Shown: piece by piece, positions 57,766-64,000 of the stretch | Layout: each line of letters opens with the position of its first letter | Numbering within the stretch: position 1 is the stretch's first letter | Assembly: GCF_017094485.1 (NCBI RefSeq) | Contig: NZ_CP064786.1 | Span: 744,001-808,000, forward strand | DNA: 64,000 bases | Direction of reading: 5' to 3' | Origin: Natranaeroarchaeum sulfidigenes | Lineage (GTDB): Archaea > Halobacteriota > Halobacteria > Halobacteriales > Natronoarchaeaceae | Position numbers and translations under genes: made by a program | The notes under the pieces: generated by a model | Databases searched by the model: none | Told to the model about the DNA's origin: nothing | The model's input: the letters and a program-made list of their open reading frames with translations, nothing else

Positions 57766-58996
57766 TCAGGCGCGGACCTCCTCGGTGCGCTTGATGCCCT
57801 GCTCGTGGGCGAACTCCTTCAGCATCTCCATCGTCACACGTTCTTTCTCCGCGCCACGGTCTTTCACCTGACGTGTGAGCGCCCGAACTTCCTCGTCGGT
57901 CGGCGCGAATCCGGCGTCTTCCAGCCGTTCGCGAACCGAGTGGTTGCCGGTGTGTTTACCCAGCACCAGCTTGCGGTGTGCGCCGACCATCTGTGGGGTC
58001 ATGACGCCCGGCTCGAACGTGTCGGAGTTCTCGATGACGCCCGCGGCGTGGATACCGCTCTCGTGGGAGAAGGCGTTCTCGCCGACGACGGGCTTGTTGC
58101 CCGGCACGTCGATCCCGCTTTTCTCCTCGACCAGCCGCGAGAGCTCGGTGATACGTGTCGTGTCGATGCCGGTATCGACCTGATACACCGATTCGATCGC
58201 CATCACGAACTCCTCGTAGGCCGCGTTGCCAGCGCGCTCGCCGATCGAGTTGACCGACACCTGTGCCTGTTTTGCGCCCGCCTCGATGCCCGAAAGGGCG
58301 TTGGCGGTCGCCAGCCCGAAGTCGTCGTGGGTGTGGACGTCGACGTTGGCGTCGGTGTGGGAGACGACCGTGCTGATCAGGTCGTAGAACCGGCGCGGCG
58401 TCGCCACGCCGCAGGTATCGGGGATGTTGATCCAGTCGGTCCCGGCCTCGGTTACCGCCTCGATTACCTCGATCAGATAGTCCTCGTCGGTGCGGGTCGC
58501 GTCCATCGGCGAGTACATGCAGATCGCGCCTGCATCCTTGACTCGCTCCACGGCGGCGACCGAACGCTCTACTACTTCCTCGCGGGTTGCGTGCATCGAA
58601 TCCTCGATCTGGACATCGCTCGTCGAGGAGAACACGTGGACCATCTCGACGCCGCTGTCGAGCGCGGCCTCGATGTCCTTGTCGACGACCCGGGCCAGAC
58701 CGCAGGTCGTCGTGGACGTGTGTTTTGCGATGTCACGTACTGCCTCGAACTCCGCGTCGGAGTTGACGGGGAACCCGGCCTCGATGACGTGGGTGCCCAT
58801 CTCGTCCAGCACAGCCGCTATCTCGCGTTTGTCTTCGTACGAGAACGATGTGCGGGGTGACTGCTCTCCGTCGCGGAGTGTGGTATCGAAAACGCGTGCT
58901 GACTCAATTTCGTCAGTGGAATCTAACGTGCCCTGGAAGAACTCGACCCCCCTGACTGGTGTCAGAGGACGAATCCATGGACGGTTGGTCGGACAT
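57766..58996 (-). pseudogene. leuA: 2-isopropylmalate synthase gene, frameshifted near its 5' end
   Basis: The body (from about 58940 to 57766) is intact: the sequence continues through FHTHDD-type region (VDVHTHDDFGLATANAL), GNKPVVGENAFSHESGIHA and GKHTGNHSV. The frame that encodes VEFFQGTLDSTDEIE and DTTLRDGEQSP has no start codon before a stop at 59013. The ATG at 58996, 30 nt after a TATA box (59023-59029), opens another frame (MSDQPSMDSSSDTSQG) that meets six consecutive Gs (58952-58947). Removing one G joins both frames into a 409-aa protein. As it stands, the frame is broken by +1. The first in-frame start after that (GTG 58812) would lose the metal-binding DTTLRDGEQ. Confidence 0.82.
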
Positions 58997-59022
58997 GGTA
59001 TCTCAACGAATCACGTCCCAAC

Positions 59023-59029
59023 ATATAAG
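59023..59029 (-). promoter_or_regulatory. TATA box of leuA
   Basis: CTTATAT on the minus strand, centred about 30 nt from the ATG at 58996. This fixes the leuA start and supports the frameshift reading. Confidence 0.6.
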
Positions 59030-59114
59030 CGTATCGTTCGTTCGGCCAGTCCGGCCCGGTGAGAGGACGTCAAATATGACAAATCCGGATCTACAGGCGG
59101 AACAGGCCGAGTGC

Positions 59115-59142
59115 CTCGGGGCTTGACCCCGGAGCAGTTCAC
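59115..59142 (+). other. possible relic of a TnpB-element right end
   Basis: CGGGG (59117-59121) and CCCCG (59127-59131) form a small hairpin, followed by AGTTCAC (59136-59142), the same seven bases that close both TnpB elements in this window. A short frame (ATG 59076) stops inside the hairpin, as the tnpB genes do. The rest of the 284-bp intergenic region (58997-59280) holds the leuA promoter and nothing else I recognise. Tentative. Confidence 0.25.
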
Positions 59143-59280
59143 CCTGTGCTCGCCAGCGAAGCGGCGTCAGACGACATACGTTCTCGGGATCACCACGAGT
59201 CGTGTCCACAGGCCAGTGAGCAGACGCTTCTCCCACAGAACTGAGAAGGTTTTTTCTCGGGGGGGTGCCTCGGGTGGGAC

Positions 59281-59580
59281 ATGTCCGATTTCAACCTCGA
59301 TCTCCGGTCGGTCGAAGACTACATAGAGGACGAGGAAGACGGCGAGTCCCTCGAGGGGCGGGTCGTGCTGGGCGTGCTTGATGGGACAACCGATCCCGCG
59401 GAGTGGCTCCAGACCGTCCTGGACGGAAACGTCCTTGTACTCAATGTGGATGGGGACGTGAACGAACTGGCTGCTGGCTTCGCCCGGGAGGTGCGCGACG
59501 AGGACGGCGAACTGGTCCACTTTCGGGGATTCCTGATCGTCACGCCGCCCGGCGTCGAGATCGATCGCGACCGGCTGTAG
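59281..59580 (+). CDS. conserved haloarchaeal protein, 99 aa (DUF5779-like)
   Basis: Acidic alpha/beta protein: FNLDLRSVEDYIEDEEDGES, GRVVLGVLDGTTDPAEWLQT, then NVLVLNVDGDVNELAAGF and FRGFLIVTPPGVEIDRDRL. Looks like the haloarchaeal family labelled DUF5779 (memory). A T-rich element (GTTTTTTCTC) is placed about 28 bp before the ATG. Function unknown. Confidence 0.68.
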   Translation: MSDFNLDLRSVEDYIEDEEDGESLEGRVVLGVLDGTTDPAEWLQTVLDGNVLVLNVDGDVNELAAGFAREVRDEDGELVHFRGFLIVTPPGVEIDRDRL

Positions 59581-59609
59581 CTCCGTCTGTTTCGTACACC
59601 TGCCTGTAG

Positions 59610-60257
59610 TTAATCCGTTCCGTACGCCCGGTTGAACCGGCTTTCCGAGAGCAGCAGGTCCTCCATCGCGGGCATATGTTTGACGTTGAAGACGACTTGC
59701 GTGTCCTCGGTTACCGGCGTCGTGATGCAGGAAAGCCGGATTCCGCGGTCGATCATCTCCTGGGTGAGAACGTGACTCGTCGGGATCGGAACTTCGCCGT
59801 CGATCACCGCGACCGCACAGTTCGAGCAGGCCCCGCCGCGACAGGCGAAGGGCCATGCCAGCCCGGCGTTCTCGGCGGCTTCGAGCAACGTTTCCGACTC
59901 CTCGACCGTGATCTCACCGTAGTCCGCGTTCCCCAGATTCGCGTCGGCTGCCTTCTCGAACAGGTCCTCGTCGTCGAGGCTCCAGTCGTGCTCGTCCAGT
60001 CGCTCGTAGTTGAGAAACTCCACCCGATACTGCGGACGCTCGTCGGTCTCCTCGACGGCTTCGCGTCCCTCGTGAACCGACACCGGACTGACCTCGCCCG
60101 CCTCGATCCGCTCGTAGGCCGTTTTGACGGCCTGGAACGCGCGTGCGGAGCCGCCGTGGTCCGGATGCGTCTCCTTGACTCGTTCTCGATAGGCGTCAAG
60201 CACCTCCTCCTCGTCGGCGTCACGCGTCACGCCGAGGATATCGTAGGGCGATGCCAC
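59610..60257 (-). CDS. J-domain / 2Fe-2S ferredoxin fusion protein
   Basis: 215 aa. Residues about 3-55 form a J domain with the HPD motif (KETHPDHGG), the part of DnaJ that activates DnaK. Residues about 75-215 are a plant-type 2Fe-2S ferredoxin with the cluster loop FACRGGACSNC and a last Cys in RLSCITTPV. Ferredoxins of this type in haloarchaea carry electrons for oxoacid oxidoreductases; the J domain may aid cluster delivery or bring Hsp70 to a partner. The ATG at 60257 sits close to divergent unknown gene control sequences. Confidence 0.88.
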   Translation of the reverse strand: MASPYDILGVTRDADEEEVLDAYRERVKETHPDHGGSARAFQAVKTAYERIEAGEVSPVSVHEGREAVEETDERPQYRVEFLNYERLDEHDWSLDDEDLFEKAADANLGNADYGEITVEESETLLEAAENAGLAWPFACRGGACSNCAVAVIDGEVPIPTSHVLTQEMIDRGIRLSCITTPVTEDTQVVFNVKHMPAMEDLLLSESRFNRAYGTD

Positions 60258-60342
60258 GGACTCGGCTAGCGGCCCGGTGTATATATTCCCTACTTTCGAC
60301 CCGTCGTTCGCCGCTATCGGAGGACGGCTTTACTTCGGAAAG

Positions 60343-60391
60343 TGTAGTAATTAACTATATTATTTGTAGTGAGCACTTCGATAACTGTAGT
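60343..60391 (+). promoter_or_regulatory. three TGTAGT direct repeats spaced two helical turns apart
   Basis: TGTAGT occurs at 60343, 60365 and 60386 (spacing 22 and 21 bp), in an AT-rich patch. A TATA-like GTTTATC lies about 27 bp further, 31 bp before the next ATG at 60455. The same-face spacing suits an activator or multimeric repressor of that gene. Confidence 0.4.
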
Positions 60392-60454
60392 GTTACAGAA
60401 CTGACCGCGACGACAGGGTTTATCGGCGTCGGTTCCCCAGTATCCGACAGACAG

Positions 60455-61135
60455 ATGCCCATCAAAGCCAGCGGGAAAGCCGAACTGGAGAAGACGGTCG
60501 AGTGGGACGGCGGAATGAGCTGGATTGCCTATCCCGACGAGGGGATGGAACGCGCCGGTCACGCGATCGTCGTCGACGAGGAGGTCTGGCTGGTCGATCC
60601 GGTCGATGCCGATGGACTGGACGATGCCGTCGCGGAGTATGGCCCAGTCGCGGGCGTCGTCGTTCTCCTCGACCGGCACAAGCGCGACAGCGCCGCGATC
60701 GCGCGGCGTCACGACGTGCCCGTCTACGTCCACGAGTCGATGGACGACGTGGCCACAGCGCTCGACGCCGACATCGAGCGCTTCGGCGACACCCTGCAGG
60801 GCACGCCTTTCGAGGTCATCCCGGTAGTCGAGAGCCGGTTCTGGAAGGAGATCGCGCTGTACGATGCCGAGAGCGGAACCCTCGTCGTTCCCGAATCGTT
60901 CGGCCGGGCGAGCTACTTCGTTACCGCGGACGAGCGCGTCGGTGTCCACCCGATGCGTCGCGGGACCCCGCCACGGGACGCCTTCGAGAACGTCGACGCA
61001 GAGCGGCTCCTCGTCGGCCACGGCACGCCCGTACTGGAAGACGCAACGCCCGCGATGCGGGACGCACTCGCCGGGTCCCGAAAGCGGATGCCTCGCGTCT
61101 ACCTCTCCGCGGCGCGTTCGATGTTGCCGTTCTGA
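60455..61135 (+). CDS. metallo-beta-lactamase-like protein lacking the metal motif
   Basis: 226 aa from the ATG at 60455. The order of segments (HAIVVDEEVWLVDPVDADGL, GVVVLLDRHKRDSAAIARRH, VPVYVHESMDD, ESGTLVVPESFG and LLVGHGTPVLEDATPAMRDAL) follows an MBL fold, but the HxHxDH motif is reduced to LDRHKRD, and only the late LVGHG is retained. Probably not a standard metallo-hydrolase. Substrate unknown. Confidence 0.65.
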   Translation: MPIKASGKAELEKTVEWDGGMSWIAYPDEGMERAGHAIVVDEEVWLVDPVDADGLDDAVAEYGPVAGVVVLLDRHKRDSAAIARRHDVPVYVHESMDDVATALDADIERFGDTLQGTPFEVIPVVESRFWKEIALYDAESGTLVVPESFGRASYFVTADERVGVHPMRRGTPPRDAFENVDAERLLVGHGTPVLEDATPAMRDALAGSRKRMPRVYLSAARSMLPF

Positions 61136-61184
61136 GCTGTCCGGAGCGGTATCGTTAACAGCCGTTCCCCTCAAGCACCATACA

Positions 61185-61628
61185 GTGAGCCGTGACACAG
61201 ACGTCTTCGTGACCGAGGGGCTGGTAGATGCGTTGCTGGAGTATGCCGCCCAGGAGGATCCCGAGTCGCTGAGTATGGCGCTGTCGGTGACTCCCGCTGG
61301 CGACCTCGACGGGGCCGAGGATCTCGACCCTGATACCCCCGTGTTCACGGATCTGTACGTCCCACAGCAGGATCGGTCAGTTAACGTCGTCTTCGGGATG
61401 GACTTTACAATCCCGCCGCGACAGACACAGGGGCGGTTCCTCTCACATCCTGACGGTACCCACGACGTGACGCGCGAAGACGATCTTCACGAGGTGATGC
61501 TGGTCGCCGTCCCGCCCTGGAAGCGATCGGACCTTCGGGCGTATAATCGCTCGGGCAGGCGGCTATCCCTCACTATCCTCAACGCTATCCCGCCCGAGGA
61601 TGGGTTCGAGGACGGTTACTCCAGATAG
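61185..61628 (+). CDS. conserved protein of unknown function, 147 aa
   Basis: GTG start at 61185. Predicted alpha/beta: DVFVTEGLVDALLEYAAQED, MALSVTPAGDL, FTDLYVPQQDRSVNVVFG, then PPRQTQGRFLSHPDGTHDVT and VMLVAVPPWKRSDLRAYNRS. No domain recognised; no signal peptide. The end overlaps the RHH gene on the opposite strand by 13 bp. Confidence 0.62.
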   Translation: MSRDTDVFVTEGLVDALLEYAAQEDPESLSMALSVTPAGDLDGAEDLDPDTPVFTDLYVPQQDRSVNVVFGMDFTIPPRQTQGRFLSHPDGTHDVTREDDLHEVMLVAVPPWKRSDLRAYNRSGRRLSLTILNAIPPEDGFEDGYSR

Positions 61629-61825
61629 CCCAGTTCGCTCAACTGTTCTGCGAGTACCTCGAACTCGGCTTCGGTCAGCTCGCCGCGTTGCTGGTGCTGG
61701 ATGACGATACTTCTGAGCATAAACCGGACGAGGTCGCTGGTGCTCGAAAAGCTCGTCCCCTCGATAGTCTCGTCGACCCGGTCGGCGAGATCCTTCGGGA
61801 TCGAGACGGTCGTGTACTCGGTCAT
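61616..61825 (-). CDS. ribbon-helix-helix (CopG-like) regulator
   Basis: 69 aa. YTTVSIPKDLADRVDETIEG forms the strand and first helix, FSSTSDLVRFMLRSIVIQHQ the second; the acidic C-terminus completes it. DNA-binding repressor-like protein without an adjacent toxin. Start is ATG. Confidence 0.78.
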   Translation of the reverse strand: MTEYTTVSIPKDLADRVDETIEGTSFSSTSDLVRFMLRSIVIQHQQRGELTEAEFEVLAEQLSELGYLE

Positions 61826-61924
61826 GGCCGGACGTTGGCCGGAGATACCGATAGACCTTGCGACCGAACTAGCTCCCGGCGGGCAAGCACAGAGTTGATT
61901 TAGGGGGACGTATCTGTGTTAGGT

Positions 61925-62251
61925 ATGGCAGCCCGCCCACCGAGTAACGGCAGCGAAGAACCCGACGCGATCGAGTTCGGTATCGCGGCCGTCGACGCCC
62001 GTCTCGATGAGACCGATCTGGCGTTTCCAGCGACCGACGAAGAGATCGTCGACGCCATCCAGAACGAGTCCATCCCGTTCAACACCCACGGTTTCACCGT
62101 CGATCTTCGAACTGCACTCGACGAAACGGGGCGCTCGGAGTTCGACTCGGAACAGGACCTGCTCAATGCCCTGTATCCCGTCTTCGAGGAGCGACGGAAC
62201 TCGACGTCGGTCGGACTGCTGGCACAGGTCCGCGAGATGCTTCCGTTCTAG
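61925..62251 (+). CDS. conserved haloarchaeal protein, 108 aa (DUF5789-like)
   Basis: Acidic soluble protein with DLAFPATDEEIVDAIQNESI and GFTVDLRTALDETGRSEFDS, and a terminal LLAQVREMLPF. Resembles the family labelled DUF5789 (from memory). Function unknown; 12 bp from the end of the convergent glycosyltransferase. Confidence 0.65.
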   Translation: MAARPPSNGSEEPDAIEFGIAAVDARLDETDLAFPATDEEIVDAIQNESIPFNTHGFTVDLRTALDETGRSEFDSEQDLLNALYPVFEERRNSTSVGLLAQVREMLPF

Positions 62252-62262
62252 ACCGACCGTAC

Positions 62263-63180
62263 TCACTCGTCGTCCTCCGCGATCCGCTCGATGCGCCGTC
62301 GCTGTTCCCGGTGCAGCGTGACGATCATATCAGAGAGGATACCGAACATTAGTATCTGGACTCCCAGCAATATCGTAAATGCGGACAGCAACGCAAGCAC
62401 CTCGTGGCTGATCCCCTCGAAGAACCAGCGGTAGCCGACGTAGAGGCCGAGGACAACGCCGACTGTACCGCTCGTCAACCCGATCGAGCCGTAGTACAGC
62501 ATCGGGTTGTTGAGTTTGGCAAGTCGATAGAGTGTGAGGAAGATCACTGCGCCATCTCGGATCGGATTGAGGTTCGTTTCCGAGCCATCGGGCCGTGGCT
62601 CGTACGTGATTGGGACGACTTCGATGTCGATCCCCTGGCGGACACACTCGACTGCCAGTTCAGTCTCGATCCCGAACCCGTTAGCCGAAAGGTCCAGTTG
62701 ACGGACAGAGTCTGCGGTGAACGCCCGGTAGCCGCTGAGCACGTCGGTGAGATCTCGGTGATGAACTGCGGCAAACGTCCGGTTGATCAGTCGGTTACCG
62801 AACCGGTTGAGCCGCGACATCGCCCCTGGTGTCATATCCGCAAACCGGTTGCCGATGACGTGTTCTGCTCGCCCCTCCCTGAGCGGTTCGAGCATTTTCT
62901 CGGCGTCCCCTGGCCGATACGTCCCGTCCCCGTCAACGAGCAGCACGTACTCGGTCTCGATTCGGTTGAGGGCTTCCGACACAGCCTGGCCTTTCCCATC
63001 GCCGCGCTGTTCGAGGACGTCAGCTCCGTGTTCGCGTGCGATCGATTGCGTTCCATCAGTCGATCCGCCATCTATTACGAGGATCGTCTCGTACCCTTCC
63101 GATCGAAACCCATCGATCACGTCACCGATCGTCGTGGCCTCGTCGAGGGTTGGGATCAACACACAGACGTCCTCGGTCAT
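62263..63180 (-). CDS. aglJ: family 2 glycosyltransferase, AglJ-like (dolichol-phosphate)
   Basis: 305 aa from the ATG at 63180. GT-A fold with CVLIPTLDEATTIGDVIDGF, VIDGGSTDGTQSIAREHGAD and the DGDGTY (DxD-type) motif; the C-terminus has two membrane helices (about residues 225-285). In Haloferax, AglJ adds the first sugar to dolichol phosphate for S-layer N-glycosylation. The adjacent nucleotidyltransferase is consistent with an agl cluster. Confidence 0.85.
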   Translation of the reverse strand: MTEDVCVLIPTLDEATTIGDVIDGFRSEGYETILVIDGGSTDGTQSIAREHGADVLEQRGDGKGQAVSEALNRIETEYVLLVDGDGTYRPGDAEKMLEPLREGRAEHVIGNRFADMTPGAMSRLNRFGNRLINRTFAAVHHRDLTDVLSGYRAFTADSVRQLDLSANGFGIETELAVECVRQGIDIEVVPITYEPRPDGSETNLNPIRDGAVIFLTLYRLAKLNNPMLYYGSIGLTSGTVGVVLGLYVGYRWFFEGISHEVLALLSAFTILLGVQILMFGILSDMIVTLHREQRRRIERIAEDDE

Positions 63181-63379
63181 CGTTTCCGGATGCTCGCCAC
63201 GCCCGCAAAAACCTTGCTGGTCATCGTTTTGCTGTTCCTGTGGCACCGAGTTGACGAACCCAGCACCGCTGCCACGCCAAAGTATTCAAACCAGTACGAG
63301 GACATTCACCCGTGACTCACACAGACAACGGCGGAGAGACCCCGACCGCCCAGCCCTCCACAACTGGGGTGATAGAACG

Positions 63380-64000
63380 ATGAAAGCTGTCGTTCTCGCC
63401 GCAGGTGAAGGAACGCGGATGCGACCGCTGACCGCGACCAGACCCAAGCCGATGCTTCCGGTTGCCGGCAAACCATTGGTCGAGCACGTCCTCGATATCG
63501 CTGCCGAACACGTCGACGGCTACGTCCTCGTTGTCGGGTATCGGGCAGACTCGATCCGTTCGCACCTCGGGGACGAACACCTCGGCAAGCCGATTACGTA
63601 CGTCGAACAGACCGAACAGCGGGGCACAGCACACGCGATCGAAGAAGCTGGACCACACATCAGCGAGCGGTTCCTTGCGCTCAACGGAGATGTGATGATC
63701 GATGACGGGCTCGTCGCCAAGCTGGCCGACGCCGAGACCAGCGCCATTGCCACGATGCGCGTCGATGATCCGACCGCATACGGCGTCATTTCCCGAGATG
63801 GCGACCGGGTAACTGGGATCGTCGAGAAGCCGTCCGATCCCCCCTCGAATCTCGCCAACCTCGGGCTGTACAGCTTCGAACCGGAGATCTTCGAGTACAT
63901 CGACCGGACGGGACGCAGCGAGCGCGGCGAGTACGAGATCACGGACTCGATCGAACTCGCGATCGAGGACAGTCGACCGGTCGTCGCTGTCGAACACGGC
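63380..64000 (+). CDS. sugar-nucleotide nucleotidyltransferase, AglF-like, 3' end cut off
   Basis: 207 codons are visible, frame open at the window end. NTP transferase fold begins MKAVVLAAGEGTRMRPLTAT, followed by KPMLPVAGKPLVEHVLDIA, and LGLYSFEPEIFEYI. It makes UDP- or dTDP-sugars and is the type of enzyme called AglF in haloarchaeal glycosylation. Its start overlaps a 23-codon frame upstream (see rejected). Divergent from aglJ across about 200 bp. Confidence 0.85.
   Translation, partial: MKAVVLAAGEGTRMRPLTATRPKPMLPVAGKPLVEHVLDIAAEHVDGYVLVVGYRADSIRSHLGDEHLGKPITYVEQTEQRGTAHAIEEAGPHISERFLALNGDVMIDDGLVAKLADAETSAIATMRVDDPTAYGVISRDGDRVTGIVEKPSDPPSNLANLGLYSFEPEIFEYIDRTGRSERGEYEITDSIELAIEDSRPVVAVEHG

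Noticed and set aside
57428-57766. 112-aa frame on the minus strand through the leuA-ilvB gap
   Set aside because: Rich in Arg, His and Thr, unlike the acidic proteins around it; it starts at the leuA stop and overlaps the better-placed leader ORF in another frame.
55596-58860. long plus-strand frames (501 and 440 aa) over ilvN, ilvB and leuA
   Set aside because: Antisense to well-defined enzymes; no family features.
59076-59126. 16-residue frame upstream of DUF5779-like gene as a leader peptide
   Set aside because: It has no branched-chain codon run and points away from leuA; more likely part of an element relic.
63312-63383. 23-codon frame overlapping the AglF-like start
   Set aside because: The ATGA overlap is suggestive but the peptide is low in complexity and there is no clear promoter or conservation evidence.
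1-64000. tRNA, rRNA, CRISPR array, prophage or defence cluster
   Set aside because: I saw no T-loop-like GTTCGAAT with a matching acceptor stem, no spaced repeat array and no phage structural or restriction genes.

Overview
The window reads as a piece of haloarchaeal (class Halobacteria) chromosome. The DNA is GC-rich, the proteins are strongly acidic, and many small genes look like haloarchaea-only families. It carries a halocyanin, a ba3-type oxidase, AglJ/AglF-type N-glycosylation genes, archaeal Pelota and RqcH, and TATA boxes about 30 nt before ATG as in leaderless haloarchaeal genes. I cannot name the genus. I saw no rRNA, tRNA, CRISPR array or prophage.

Layout. 1-8.2 kb: a cut-off MFS transporter, a Gfo/Idh/MocA oxidoreductase, an AbrB/PIN toxin-antitoxin pair, a decayed second antitoxin broken by a TnpB-only IS200/IS605-type element, a lipoprotein, an aldo/keto reductase, a universal stress protein and a second MFS transporter. 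8.3-23.8 kb: a respiratory oxidase island with a CtaA-CtaB fusion, CoxB, a NosD/F/Y/L copper-maturation set without NosZ, a copper P-type ATPase, a SafE-type protein, a ba3 oxidase operon with micro-proteins, subunit III and two copies of one Cys-motif membrane protein. 23.8-51 kb: mostly housekeeping genes (squalene synthase family, ThyX, Pelota, RqcH, ZIP transporter, two sensor kinases, Elp3, a DHH/S1/OB protein, LeuB, PiT transporter, halocyanin) with small conserved genes, and one cupin gene broken by a stop codon. 50.1-51.7 kb: a second TnpB element preceded by a 40-residue micro-ORF. 51.6-59.0 kb: the branched-chain amino-acid operon leuA-ilvB-ilvN-ilvC-(83 aa protein)-leuC-leuD on the minus strand. 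59.3-64 kb: small haloarchaeal genes, a J-domain/ferredoxin fusion and the start of an N-glycosylation cluster.

How the genes work together. The oxidase island holds heme O synthesis, copper export and delivery, the CuA subunits and the catalytic subunit. The Nos-type proteins have no nitrous oxide reductase here and most simply serve CuA or CuB assembly. The leu/ilv genes make leucine, isoleucine and valine, with leuB separated from leuD by about 4 kb.

Most notable points. (1) leuA is frameshifted by one extra G in a six-G run just after its start. (2) Between leuA and ilvB there is a well-placed promoter, then a 29-codon ORF containing Leu-Leu-Gly-Val-Ile-Val, flanked by inverted repeats, then a Shine-Dalgarno before ilvB; this looks like a leader-peptide arrangement. 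(3) Two TnpB elements share terminal hairpins with a compensatory base-pair change; one supplies the stop codon of leuD and the other interrupts an antitoxin relic. (4) NosD carries an N-terminal NosL-like domain without the metal-binding cysteines. (5) An 83-aa protein with an internal repeat is translationally locked between ilvC and leuC.
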